This document shows positions 26,074 through 34,323 of a stretch of 64,000 nt of DNA, one piece after another (position 1 is the stretch's first letter; each line of letters opens with the position of its first letter). The notes below the pieces were generated by a model. The model searched no databases and had not been told where the DNA came from. It saw nothing but the letters and a program-made list of their open reading frames with translations. Both the position numbers and the translations under genes were made by a program. The stretch spans positions 1-64,000 of the forward strand of contig DBDA01000017.1 in the NCBI GenBank assembly GCA_002293375.1. Direction: 5' to 3'. The stretch comes from Odoribacter sp. UBA944 (lineage in GTDB: Bacteria; Bacteroidota; Bacteroidia; Bacteroidales; Marinifilaceae).

Positions 26074-26541
26074 ATGGATGTTGAGTTTCGAAGGATTGCG
26101 GGTGATTATCCGTATGAGTTGTTGTTGCAGGCTGATGAGACGAAAGAGGGGATAGATCGGTATTTGTTTGATTCGGAGGTTTTTGTGGCGAGGATTGTGG
26201 GGTGTGATGAAGTTGTTGGGGTGTGTTGTTTGTTGCGGGTTGATGAGCGGATGGTGGAGTTGATGAATATTGCTGTTGATGAGCCGTTTCGCGGGAGGGG
26301 GATAGGAAGTGCGATGGTTGCAGAGGCTGTCCGGATGGCTATGGCCGGTGGGTACAGCGAGATTGTTCTCGGAACGGGGACGGAGGATTGTGCTCGCGAT
26401 CAAATTCGGTTTTATGAGCGGTGTGGTTTTCGGAGGTCGGGTCTCCGCAAGGAGTATTTCGTTGAAAAGTATCCCAATGATCCGATTTATGTGAACGGTG
26501 TGCAGATGCGGGATATGCAGGTGTTGAGGATGGATTTGTGA
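26074..26541 (+). CDS. GNAT family N-acetyltransferase
   Basis: A 155-residue GCN5-related acetyltransferase. The acetyl-CoA-binding motif A reads MNIAVDEPFRGRGIGSAMVAEA, ending in the Q/RxxGxG/A loop RGRGIG; motif B is IRFYERCGFRRSG. The substrate is not predictable. Codon use differs from the upstream Fe-S gene: nearly all leucines are TTG and valines GTG/GTT, giving a strongly G+T-rich coding strand. Confidence 0.88.
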   Translation: MDVEFRRIAGDYPYELLLQADETKEGIDRYLFDSEVFVARIVGCDEVVGVCCLLRVDERMVELMNIAVDEPFRGRGIGSAMVAEAVRMAMAGGYSEIVLGTGTEDCARDQIRFYERCGFRRSGLRKEYFVEKYPNDPIYVNGVQMRDMQVLRMDL

Positions 26542-26561
26542 TTATTTTTTTGTTGCTGCGT

Positions 26562-27863
26562 CTATATCGTCATCCGTAAATTTTTCCTGATTTGTTCCCT
26601 GTGGGTTTCTTTAACTCCGGCCTCTGAGGCGTATTTGTTCCAGTTGGAAACGACCTCTACTGTCTGATCTATGATCGGGGGTGCGTTTTTTATGCCCATA
26701 TTCCGGGCTACTGCCAATAAATCTTCCCGCGTAAAATTGTCGCGCTTGTTGTTGGCGGATAGTTGATGTTGGTTTGTCCATCGTCCGGCGGAGGAGTATG
26801 AGTAGCAAAGGTCGTAAGCGGGAGCCAGACGCCACTCGCTGCCGGGGCGCAGGATGAAGGAGTGGTTTTTGGTGTGGTCGTCGTGGTTCCGCGCCGTGAT
26901 GTTGAAGACCATCCGGCGATACATCTGTTCCATGTCGGGATAGGGCAGTCCCATGCGCCTCATCATCTGAAATGCCTGTTCGTAGGAGTGGTGGTCGTCG
27001 CGGTCGAAGTGGGCTATGGCACACAGTGTCTGGGTGTGCAGTTTTTCACCGGCATCTGTCCGGTCGAACCGTTTTGTCATGAAGTGAGCGTACTGTCCCT
27101 CTTCGAACAATCGGCATTCGGTCATGTTGATGCCACAGTCCATGGCCATTTTGTGATAGGCATACTCGATCCGGCCAATGCCGAGCGGGTTGTCCGAAAC
27201 TTTTCCGGCTTCGATGCCGTCGAATTTGAGCAACCAGTAAGTAAAACCGTCCGGGGCGGCGACTTGGCCAGAACGTATTTCCGACATATCATCGTTAATG
27301 GCGATGATCGCTTTGGGTTTTGCTCCACCTGCTGATGTTCCCACACGGATGATGTCGAGCAAGGATTCGTCTCCTTCGGCCAGTTCGGTTTGGAACTCTT
27401 CGCGCCTGCCCAAAACTTCTTTAGCGAGGTCGGTCAGGTGGGCGATCTCGATGACTGAGGATTTATCTAACTGAGGATTGTTCTGTGCCGGTTCAAATTC
27501 CAAAGCACCCATACCGCGCCTGCCCACGTAGCACAGTCTGTCTACCGGGCTGAATGCCCTGCCGCTTACTCCTTTGCTGGCAAAATATTCGTCTAATATC
27601 TGATCTCCGTAAGTGTCGGGCAGGGAGTCTGCGATGAGTCCCGGCAATCCTTTGAAGGTATTGTTGTTTCTGTGCGCCGGGAAGTAGTATGTCCTGTCGC
27701 CACGGCGAATATCTTCCAACGGCATGATCAGCGGAGCGACATTCAGGTTAGTGGCAGCAAATTCGGGAAAAAATTCGAAAACGGCATATTCCCGTTCTTT
27801 GTCCCACACCATGGCGGCAATATCTTTTCCCCACAGGGATACCTTTAATGTGATATCGGTCAT
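26562..27863 (-). CDS. hipA: HipA family kinase toxin
   Basis: A 433-residue HipA-like Ser/Thr kinase. The N-terminal subdomain has FEFFPEF and GLPGLIADSLPDTYGDQILDE (Couple_hipA). The kinase core has GTSAGGAKPKAI (the P-loop-like SxGGxxPK motif), YWLLKFDG, YAYHKMAMDCGI, the catalytic NITARNHDDHTKNHSFI and APAYDLCYS (metal-binding D). HipA-type toxins phosphorylate translation factors or aminoacyl-tRNA synthetases and cause dormancy. It overlaps the hipB stop by 4 bp. Confidence 0.93.
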   Translation of the reverse strand: MTDITLKVSLWGKDIAAMVWDKEREYAVFEFFPEFAATNLNVAPLIMPLEDIRRGDRTYYFPAHRNNNTFKGLPGLIADSLPDTYGDQILDEYFASKGVSGRAFSPVDRLCYVGRRGMGALEFEPAQNNPQLDKSSVIEIAHLTDLAKEVLGRREEFQTELAEGDESLLDIIRVGTSAGGAKPKAIIAINDDMSEIRSGQVAAPDGFTYWLLKFDGIEAGKVSDNPLGIGRIEYAYHKMAMDCGINMTECRLFEEGQYAHFMTKRFDRTDAGEKLHTQTLCAIAHFDRDDHHSYEQAFQMMRRMGLPYPDMEQMYRRMVFNITARNHDDHTKNHSFILRPGSEWRLAPAYDLCYSYSSAGRWTNQHQLSANNKRDNFTREDLLAVARNMGIKNAPPIIDQTVEVVSNWNKYASEAGVKETHREQIRKNLRMTI

Positions 27864-28141
27864 CGCTTTTTCTTATTTTTCGTTAGTAGCTCTACCGGAC
27901 TGACCATGATCTCCGGTACAAGGGTGTTGAAGTTTTCGAGCAGTTTCAACACCCGTAATACGGCGATCAGGGAGCTTAGCGATGTGTTTTTGCCGTTTTC
28001 CATCTGGCTTATCGTAAACTTACTTATTCCTGCCCGCTCGGCGATTTCAACCTGGGAGAGTTTTTTTCTTAGCCGGGTCGTTTTGATCCTTTTGCCTAAC
28101 TCGGACGCTATCTGTGCATCAGTTATTCCGTACCAGTCCAT
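27860..28141 (-). CDS. hipB: HipB-type antitoxin (XRE helix-turn-helix)
   Basis: A 93-residue protein with a Cro/CI-type HTH (LRKKLSQVEIAERAGISKFTISQMENGKNTSLSSLIAVLRVL) and a lysine-rich tail (LLTKNKKKR). As in known HipBA pairs it should bind HipA and autorepress the operon. Three palindromes lie directly upstream, two of them the same sequence, which are the likely operators. The antitoxin gene precedes and overlaps the toxin gene. Confidence 0.93.
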   Translation of the reverse strand: MDWYGITDAQIASELGKRIKTTRLRKKLSQVEIAERAGISKFTISQMENGKNTSLSSLIAVLRVLKLLENFNTLVPEIMVSPVELLTKNKKKR

Positions 28142-28171
28142 ATTATTAGCTTTATTTGATGGTAAAGATAA

Positions 28172-28183
28172 TAGATATATCTA
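28172..28183. promoter_or_regulatory. hipBA operator 1
   Basis: The perfect 12-nt palindrome TAGATATATCTA lies 31 bp upstream of hipB, against a TATCTTTA -7-like element on the minus strand (28163-28170). Confidence 0.7.
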
Positions 28184-28185
28184 AT

Positions 28186-28199
28186 AAATAGCGCTATTT
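28186..28199. promoter_or_regulatory. Central palindrome of the hipBA control region
   Basis: AAATAGCGCTATTT is a perfect 14-nt palindrome between the two TAGATATATCTA-type sites. It overlaps a plus-strand TATTTTTG (28195-28202), a candidate -7 element for the divergent gene. Confidence 0.5.
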
Positions 28200-28212
28200 T
28201 TGCTGTTTTTAA

Positions 28213-28224
28213 CAGATATATCTA
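28213..28224. promoter_or_regulatory. hipBA operator 2
   Basis: CAGATATATCTA repeats operator 1 with a single mismatch. Its centre is 41 bp (about four helical turns) from that of operator 1, so HipB dimers would sit on the same face of the helix. Confidence 0.65.
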
Positions 28225-28229
28225 ATGTT

Positions 28230-28544
28230 GTGGATTTTAATTTTGATGCAGTGGCTAAGGATATGTTGGCTGCTATGAAGGAGGTTCTTTGCGGTAATTG
28301 GCCTAAGGTTGAGTCTGCTGCGAGGCAGTTTGTGCGGGGCAAGGAGAGACGGTTTAAGCTGTTGTCCGGGTCTTATCTGAAGGGTGAAATTACGCAGCAG
28401 GAGTTTGCGTTGTATCTGGAGGATGAGAAAAGAATTTTTGAGGCGGAGATTGAGGCGTTGAAGGTTGTGTCGAAGGCTCTTGCTCAGAAGGTTGTAAATG
28501 CGGCGATCGATGTGTTTGTGAAGGCGGTAAGGGCGGCAGTTTAG
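28230..28544 (+). CDS. Small helical protein of unknown function, divergent from hipBA
   Basis: The frame from 28230 encodes about 104 residues, rich in Lys, Glu and Ala and predicted to be almost all helical (KRIFEAEIEALKVVSKALAQ). I do not recognise the family. The start is unresolved: GTG at 28230, ATG at 28263 or a TTG at 28200 are all in frame. Its promoter would overlap the hipBA operators, so HipB may also control it. It is convergent with the HTH protein gene, overlapping it by 4 bp. Confidence 0.55.
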   Translation: MDFNFDAVAKDMLAAMKEVLCGNWPKVESAARQFVRGKERRFKLLSGSYLKGEITQQEFALYLEDEKRIFEAEIEALKVVSKALAQKVVNAAIDVFVKAVRAAV

Positions 28545-28879
28545 TCGGTTTTGCCGGGTTTGTGGCGATTGGAGAGGTTGAACATGGTGTAGTTGTCGGC
28601 GAGGATTTTGCGGATGTCTTGCCGGCGGTAGTAGAGTTTGTTGTTTATGCGGGAGGAGAGGAGGGTGCGGTTGGTGCGGAGTGTTTGCAGGGTGCGGGGC
28701 GAGAGGTGGAGGATTTGCATGATGTATTGTCCGTCGACCCAGTCTTCGAGGGGTGTGTCGTAGATTTCTTGTATTTGGGGCCGGTATGTTTGGAGCAGGG
28801 TTTCTATTGTCTCGATTTTTTTGAGCAGGAGGGCTGTTGTTTTCAGCAGGTTGTTTAGGGCGGTTTCGTTGGTGAACAT
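28541..28879 (-). CDS. Helix-turn-helix (excisionase-like) protein
   Basis: A 112-residue protein. The N-terminal half is a coiled-coil-like helix (LLKTTALLLKKIETIETLLQTY). The C-terminal half is a MerR/excisionase-type HTH (GQYIMQILHLSPRTLQTLRTNRTLLSSRINNKLYYRRQDIRKIL). Such proteins are common on mobile elements of Bacteroidota, where they act in excision or regulation. No integrase is adjacent. The start at 28879 (MFTNETALN) is favoured; an ATG at 28915 is also in frame. Confidence 0.75.
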   Translation of the reverse strand: MFTNETALNNLLKTTALLLKKIETIETLLQTYRPQIQEIYDTPLEDWVDGQYIMQILHLSPRTLQTLRTNRTLLSSRINNKLYYRRQDIRKILADNYTMFNLSNRHKPGKTD

Positions 28880-28915
28880 GTTTTGTTTTTCTGAGTGTGA
28901 TTTTTGTTCATACAA

Positions 28916-29249
28916 TTTATGGAAATAAATGTTGTTTCGGAAGGGGGTGGGGGTGTTTTTTTGGCTATTTAAGTATAAGTATGTGTTATCGATATGTTTA
29001 TGTTTTTTTGTGCGATTGATAGTTTCTTTGATTTCTATTTATTATTTCTTAAAAAATATTTTTTCAAATGATTTATTGTTTGTTTTGTGAAAATGTGTGT
29101 AGCTTTGCAAAGATGTGAAGAAATGGATATGTATGGGGGTTGATACTTACAAAGTAAATAATATACAGTGAAGAGAGCACTTAATGCTGTAAACGGAAGT
29201 TGTGTATTGTCGCAACAATATCTTTTAAACTATAAAATTAATTATCAAC
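28916..29249. other. AT-rich intergenic region before the HD island
   Basis: A very AT-rich stretch with no credible ORF. It contains the promoter-like TAGCTTTG at 29100-29107 and then a leader of about 140 nt. A short ATTGT/ACAAT inverted repeat occurs near 29207-29220. Confidence 0.5.
29076..29107 (+). promoter_or_regulatory. Promoter for the 29250-32049 gene pair
   Basis: TAGCTTTG (29100-29107) matches TAnnTTTG. TTG at 29076-29078 (21-bp spacer) or TTTG at 29079-29082 (17-bp spacer) can serve as the -33 element. Confidence 0.55.
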
Positions 29250-29726
29250 ATGAAAAAACCAACCCAGAAGAAACAGTTTTTGGATGATATTTTTTTTGCT
29301 CCTGCAGATTTGCATGTATGCACAAACGTTTATGTTACAGGTATTAAGGTGATTATTGGAGAGGAAAAGATGAAAAACTTGTCATTATCGATAGCTGCTG
29401 ATAATATCCCTCCTATATGCAACCCTGAGCATATGGAATTATTATTAAAGCTGTTTAATAATGAGATAAATATAGATGTAGGTGATAGGGAAGAAATTAT
29501 TCGTGCGGCACAACGTTTGTGTAAATTTGGCAGAGGATTAGGTAAGAAAACAAACAGTAATCGGGATATTGGAAGGAAACGGAAAAGGGTAAAACAGATA
29601 TATAAAGGGTATATCAAACATGCATCTTCAAAATTTACCCAGTTTTTAAAAGGTCATCAGTGTTCTACTAATAGATTTACGGTAAATGTTAATATGGAAT
29701 ACCTATCATCATACCAAAATAAATAG
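29250..29726 (+). CDS. Unrecognised 158-residue protein, partner of the HD-domain protein
   Basis: No family is recognised. The protein has a mixed N-terminal half (NVYVTGIKVIIGEEKMKNL, then AADNIPPICNPEHMELLLKL) and a very basic C-terminal half (KKTNSNRDIGRKRKRVKQIY) that could bind nucleic acid. An internal Met at residue 41 is an alternative start. It lies 28 bp upstream of the 764-residue HD protein on the same strand and shares its low GC content, so the two were probably acquired and are expressed together. Confidence 0.6.
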   Translation: MKKPTQKKQFLDDIFFAPADLHVCTNVYVTGIKVIIGEEKMKNLSLSIAADNIPPICNPEHMELLLKLFNNEINIDVGDREEIIRAAQRLCKFGRGLGKKTNSNRDIGRKRKRVKQIYKGYIKHASSKFTQFLKGHQCSTNRFTVNVNMEYLSSYQNK

Positions 29727-29754
29727 TTACATCGCAAAATAAATAATACGTCTT

Positions 29755-32049
29755 ATGAAATTCAACAACATACGAGAAACTTTGAAAAACACCTTGTTTG
29801 TTTCCCCTACACCTCCAAATAGGAGAAAAGAGTTTTTATATCTGCATGATTTTATATTTCCTAACAAAGAGTTATTCTTGAATTTTTTGGATGAGGATAA
29901 TTCTGAACGTCAAGTTTCTTTGGCAAAGGATATTCTATTGAGTCTCTTTTACGATTCTCATTTCGCTCCTCCAACAAGATTATTATTCAATATATTGGAT
30001 ATGGACACAAATGATTTGAGTACAAATTTCGATACATATATACGTCGAGATCATTTTGTTCATTTAGTCCATACTTATTTGCTTGGGATTTATATCTATT
30101 TTTATCATCAAGCCATAAACGAACATGTTACGAACATCTTTGTGAGGAAGAGAAGGAAAAAAAACCATGCAAGTTTGCCTCCGATCCCGTCTGCAGAAAA
30201 AGATGTTATGATTGCTTGGCGTTATTTTGTGTTATTTCACGATCTTGGTTATCCTCTTGAGAATTACCTAACGGGGGAACGCATAAAAAGGGGTACCCCA
30301 AAAACAAACGAAACTAAAACTCAAAAATACTTAAAGGGGTATGAAAAAATCGCAAAATCTATAGGGAAAGATATGGTCTTGAAGGGACTCTCAAAAATTC
30401 TTGCAATTAATAATTTAAATAGAGTTAGTGATGAGGATATTTTTTGCCACATAGTTGGGAATATGATAGATAAATCTGAATTATCGGAGGTCGAGTCGAA
30501 ACAAAAAAAATCGGCTGATGATATTATAAAAAACTGGGCAAATGCAAAAAAATTGGGAGGGACATATAGTTATACAACATTAAAGTGTATGGCTAATGTT
30601 TTTAGTAAAGAAAAGATGTTGGCAGTATTGTTTGATCCTCTCGGTTTCCCTATTGTGCTATATATTCCTGGTCAAGATAAACATTTAGTTTATAAAACAA
30701 ATTTCGGAGAAAAAGTACAGGATAAATTTATATTATCTCCATCATTTCCATTTGTAGACCGCGAGAAAAAATATAAAAAATACTCTATCTCTTATTTCTA
30801 CTCTGATCCACAGAAAGAAACAAGCGAATTTATCAGGTATATTTTTGGGGAAAATAGCGTTGAGGATTACAATAGGGTCATTAATTATCTTAGCGATTTG
30901 ACAGAGTCTAAAGCAGAATTAATAACTTGCGAAACGGATTTTCAGCGATATTGTTTCGATATTTATATGACCTTATATCGAATTGTGGGGTATTATAAAT
31001 ATTTGGAAGATGATCCATCTATAGATTTGGCAAGTGCCCATCAATTACTTAAAGCTATAAAACGACTCGATGATGATATACCTCACTTAATCTCTAAGAG
31101 TATTTATAAACTACTAAAACAAGGTCTTAAGCAAGACAAATATTTTGCTGATGCTCTGAAAGGGGGGGAGAACTATAAGGATACGGTTAAAAAGATATTT
31201 GTTGATGTATTTACTAACTTTAATGGAGTGACAGAAGAAATCGCAAAAGATATTCTAAGTGACATTACCTACAAAGAGAATCTAATCAAAGTTATTAAAA
31301 AGTCAAGAGAAAAGATTGGTTCAGAATTTGATAAGATGCCTCTTGCTTCAGGTCTTTCCATAGATTACAATCAAGGAATTGTAAAGGAAAAGGATGAGCT
31401 GAGGAAAAACAGTATGTATAAAATTGTTTCTGACAGAATGAAACAAATGAATATTGGAGAGATATCAACGCTGCTGACCAATTATGTGCCGAATTACAAA
31501 AAAGATAATGCTCGTTTTTTTGACCATGGTATATGTGGCGGTATTGTAATGATGGAAATACTGCGCATTTATGAAGAAATACTCTCCCATCGAGAAGGTG
31601 GCAATGATTATTTATCTAAAATAAAAAAGTTGGCGATCAATTCGGATATTAATGAATGGGATGCAAAAAAAACCTACAAAATATTGGATATTCTTAGTGA
31701 GTCATGCTACGCCATTATGATTCACAACATCTATCCAGAATATTTAAAAGATAACCCTTCTTACAGAACGGATTTACTGACATCTCCATTTGCCTATTTT
31801 TCTATTCTTACGGATTCTCTACAACCGTGGGATCGAAATCATTCCATAAATCAGGCATATGTAAATCTACCATATAGCACTAGTAGTAAGAAATTTAATA
31901 TTGAAATTGTAAAAAATAAAATTCGAATCACAGAAGTAAGTTCAGGTCTTTCTCTCAATAAACGTTTAAGTCAACTGAAGGTCGATTTGGATAAATACTT
32001 GAAGCATGCATCTAATAACATTGAAATCATATTAGGCGATATTCAATAA
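29755..32049 (+). CDS. Large protein with two HD-like metal-site patterns
   Basis: A 764-residue protein with GC content clearly below its neighbours. Residues 98-163 read RRDHFVHLVHTYLLG and, later, FVLFHDLGYPLEN, giving an H...HD pattern. Residues 590-693 give a second pattern: FFDHGICGGIVMMEILRIYEE, then AIMIHNIYPEY (HN in place of HD) and SILTDSLQPWDR, like the final Asp segment of HD phosphohydrolases. The centre is lysine-rich with no recognised domain. HD proteins hydrolyse nucleotides or cyclic dinucleotides, or act as nucleases, and occur in several defence systems. That role is inference here. It follows an unrecognised basic protein. Confidence 0.7.
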   Translation: MKFNNIRETLKNTLFVSPTPPNRRKEFLYLHDFIFPNKELFLNFLDEDNSERQVSLAKDILLSLFYDSHFAPPTRLLFNILDMDTNDLSTNFDTYIRRDHFVHLVHTYLLGIYIYFYHQAINEHVTNIFVRKRRKKNHASLPPIPSAEKDVMIAWRYFVLFHDLGYPLENYLTGERIKRGTPKTNETKTQKYLKGYEKIAKSIGKDMVLKGLSKILAINNLNRVSDEDIFCHIVGNMIDKSELSEVESKQKKSADDIIKNWANAKKLGGTYSYTTLKCMANVFSKEKMLAVLFDPLGFPIVLYIPGQDKHLVYKTNFGEKVQDKFILSPSFPFVDREKKYKKYSISYFYSDPQKETSEFIRYIFGENSVEDYNRVINYLSDLTESKAELITCETDFQRYCFDIYMTLYRIVGYYKYLEDDPSIDLASAHQLLKAIKRLDDDIPHLISKSIYKLLKQGLKQDKYFADALKGGENYKDTVKKIFVDVFTNFNGVTEEIAKDILSDITYKENLIKVIKKSREKIGSEFDKMPLASGLSIDYNQGIVKEKDELRKNSMYKIVSDRMKQMNIGEISTLLTNYVPNYKKDNARFFDHGICGGIVMMEILRIYEEILSHREGGNDYLSKIKKLAINSDINEWDAKKTYKILDILSESCYAIMIHNIYPEYLKDNPSYRTDLLTSPFAYFSILTDSLQPWDRNHSINQAYVNLPYSTSSKKFNIEIVKNKIRITEVSSGLSLNKRLSQLKVDLDKYLKHASNNIEIILGDIQ

Positions 32050-32598
32050 TGCCCCCCCAAAAAAAAGGGCTGTCCCCCAAAAGGCGTTTTCACATCGGAC
32101 ACGGCTCTCGATAAATTGGTTGACATATACCCACATCCAGAAAAAGTGGACGTATCTGCTTCAGAATTGGAACGGGCGGGTCAGCAATTGGCCATATCTT
32201 CGGCAACCGTTTCCAGCTGTTCTGAAATTGAAGTTAGAAAAACCGTTCTTTGAATTTTTTGATTAATTTAGCGGGGCGATTTTCTCCGAGATACCACACC
32301 ATCACAAAAATTGTTACGGGATTCCATAATATACTTCTAAACAAAATCAAATAAAATTACGTAAACCATTAAGAAAATGGAAGTGATACTTTATTCATGA
32401 ATGAAAGCATATCATACACAAATAGTCGTAGAGTTTGTTTGTATAGGGATAGTTTTTAAAGAATAGATAAAATATTTAAACGCTAATCTTTGGAATGATA
32501 AAGGTGTCCCTTCAGAAAGGATAACAATTTTTTGGTCGATTCAAAAAAGGTATTAGGTTTGCATGGTTTTATTAGGGTGTTTTTCTTTTTATTGATGA
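32050..32598. other. Intergenic region after the HD protein, with a possible ORF fragment
   Basis: This 549-bp stretch starts with an A-tract flanked by C-runs and GGGCTGTCCCCC, resembling an insertion-sequence end or a terminator. The HD gene's frame stays open after the stop for 67 codons, from 32050 to a stop at 32251-32253. Its translation has a protein-like composition (SDTALDKLVDIYPHPEK, SASELERAGQQLAIS) but no start codon. The remainder is AT-rich and empty apart from the promoter of the next ORF. Confidence 0.5.
32531..32561 (+). promoter_or_regulatory. Promoter of the 66-residue ORF
   Basis: TTTG at 32531-32534 and TAGGTTTG at 32554-32561 with a 19-bp spacer fit the Bacteroidota consensus well. 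Transcription would start about 30 bp before the ATG. Confidence 0.65.
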
Positions 32599-32799
32599 AT
32601 GAAAACAGTTAAATTAGACAATAGCATTATAAAGGGTTCGGTTGTATTTAAAGTATCTGATATCCGTAAGCAATGTAAAAAATACTTTTCGCAACCTGAG
32701 ATTAAGTCTCAGTTGAAAGAATTGTATAGGGAAAGATATGAACTTAATAGTTGGCGCACTTTTGACAAATCTGTAATGAAGAAAGAATTTGGAAAATGA
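32599..32799 (+). CDS. Small hypothetical protein (66 residues)
   Basis: No family is recognised. It is basic and predicted helical (VSDIRKQCKKYFSQPEIKSQ, then LKELYRERYELNSWR), with a consensus promoter just upstream, which is why I count it as real. The promoter spacing and low GC content tie it to the preceding accessory island. It could be a small regulator or an antitoxin-like protein, but nothing in the sequence decides this. Confidence 0.45.
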   Translation: MKTVKLDNSIIKGSVVFKVSDIRKQCKKYFSQPEIKSQLKELYRERYELNSWRTFDKSVMKKEFGK

Positions 32800-32900
32800 A
32801 CGTGTGTGAAGAACTTGATTCCTCTCACGTTGATCTTCCATACGAATTTCATCAATTGTTTAACGGCAATTAAACGGCAAAAATGTACTTTGTGGATTTT

Positions 32901-34094
32901 TTATAATTTGAATAAATCTGCCGGATTCATTGTCAGGAATTGCTCGATGGGGATGCCGTCGGTACCGACGAGGAAGACCCCGCGGGGATGGAACTCTTCG
33001 TCGAATAGAGCCATGCCCTTGTTTGCGCTGTCCTTACCGCTTTTTATTTCGATCCCGACCACCATTCCACCTTGTTCGATGACATAATCGATTTCGTAAT
33101 CCCCTTTGTTCCAGTAATATACATTGAAGCGGTGTTCTATGCTGCTGTTGATCAGGTGCGTGCCGACAGCGGACTCGAAGAACCGGCCCCATGCTTTGGG
33201 ATCGGCGCGCAATTCGCCGAACGATAGATTTTGGCTGGCTGCCAGAAGGGCGTTGTTGTGTACCTGAAATTTGGGTTTGGATGCCCGTTTGCGGATGATG
33301 TCGGCGGCGTATTTCTCCAATCCCGACAATAATCCCGCCTCCCGGAGCAGGTTCAGGTAGCCGGACAGGGTGGTTAGGTTGCCTGATTCTTGTAATTCTC
33401 CCTGTACTTTTGAGAGCGATAGAATCTGTGAGGAGTATCGGCAACCGATGTCGAACAGCCGTTCCAGAAGTACCGGCTTGTCGACACGGGTCATCATCAG
33501 AATATCCTTGGAGATGCTGCTCTCCACCAGCGACCGGCGTATATAGTCTTTCCAACGCTGTTCGTCGCCAACGAGCGAGGCCGAACCGGGATAGCCTCCG
33601 AAATAGATGTATTGGTCGAGGTTCCATCCGAAAGCATCGCGCATTTCGTGGAATGACCAGTGGGTCAGGTTTAGCAATTCATAACGCCCGGCCAATGATT
33701 CGGTCAATCCCTTTTGGAGCAACAGGCGTGAGGATCCCAATAGAATGACTTTTACGTTGGTGTCGGAAAACGTGTCGGCATCCCACTCTTTTTTCACTGT
33801 TTCGCTCCAGTTCGGGACTTTCTGCACTTCGTCGATGATGAAGAGTATTTCGCCTTTCCCTGCCTGCTTCATTTGCAGGCGGGCGTTGCTCCATTCGCGC
33901 CTGATCCAAGTGGTGTCCGCCGCGTATAGATCGTCTGCCGTAACGAAATAGTGCGGTAGTTCCGTTTTCGATAACAGTTGCTTTATGAGGGTGGTTTTGC
34001 CCACTTGTCGCGGTCCGATCAACACCTGAATGAATTTTCGCGGCTCGATTGTGCGTGCGATAATTTTCTGTAATATAGCTCTTTCAAATGCCAT
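32901..34094 (-). CDS. AAA family ATPase with DUF4143 domain
   Basis: A 397-residue ATPase of the AAA_14/DUF4143 type. Walker A is IGPRQVGKTTLIKQLL, Walker B is ILFIIDEVQKVPNW, with a following SSRLLLQKGLTESLAGRYEL. The C-terminal DUF4143 part includes LSGYLNLLREAGLLSGLEKY, then FFESAVGTHLINSS and the restriction-endonuclease-like YYWNKGDYEIDYVIEQGG and VGIEIKSGKDSANKG. The family is widespread in anaerobes and of unknown function. The PD-(D/E)xK-like tail suggests nucleic-acid handling. Confidence 0.9.
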   Translation of the reverse strand: MAFERAILQKIIARTIEPRKFIQVLIGPRQVGKTTLIKQLLSKTELPHYFVTADDLYAADTTWIRREWSNARLQMKQAGKGEILFIIDEVQKVPNWSETVKKEWDADTFSDTNVKVILLGSSRLLLQKGLTESLAGRYELLNLTHWSFHEMRDAFGWNLDQYIYFGGYPGSASLVGDEQRWKDYIRRSLVESSISKDILMMTRVDKPVLLERLFDIGCRYSSQILSLSKVQGELQESGNLTTLSGYLNLLREAGLLSGLEKYAADIIRKRASKPKFQVHNNALLAASQNLSFGELRADPKAWGRFFESAVGTHLINSSIEHRFNVYYWNKGDYEIDYVIEQGGMVVGIEIKSGKDSANKGMALFDEEFHPRGVFLVGTDGIPIEQFLTMNPADLFKL

Positions 34095-34238
34095 AGATCA
34101 AATTATTATGCGTGGCTAAATATTTATTTAGGCAAAGATAATAAATTATTTCTCGATATCGAAATGTAGGCTCAAGTTATAGATATGCAAGTGACTGAGG
34201 GGTAAAGCCAATTTGCATAAAGGAGGTGTGCGGAATAG

Positions 34239-34276
34239 TTCCGATTGCGTTGGTTTTGGTTCCGATTGCGTTGGTT
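34239..34276 (+). promoter_or_regulatory. Direct-repeat pair, probable AraC-family operator for the efflux operon
   Basis: TTCCGATTGCGTTGGTT occurs at 34239 and again at 34260, a 21-bp period (two helical turns). The second copy starts exactly 36 bp before the -7 element at 34296. The same arrangement occurs at 40759-40796 beside the araC gene. Confidence 0.8.
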
Positions 34277-34295
34277 GTTGTGGTGGTTGCTGTTT

Positions 34296-34303
34296 TATTT
34301 TTG
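34296..34303 (+). promoter_or_regulatory. -7 element of the tolC-adaptor-RND operon
   Basis: TATTTTTG matches TAnnTTTG. A clear purine-rich ribosome-binding site (GGAGGTG, 34305-34311) follows, unusual for this group, 12 bp before the ATG at 34324. The resulting leader is very short. Confidence 0.7.
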
Positions 34304-34323
34304 CGGAGGTGAAATCTGTAGAT

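Noticed and set aside
34213..34323. Upstream extension of the tolC frame
   Set aside because: It contains the operator repeats and the -7 element, and a good signal peptide and ribosome-binding site mark the ATG at 34324.
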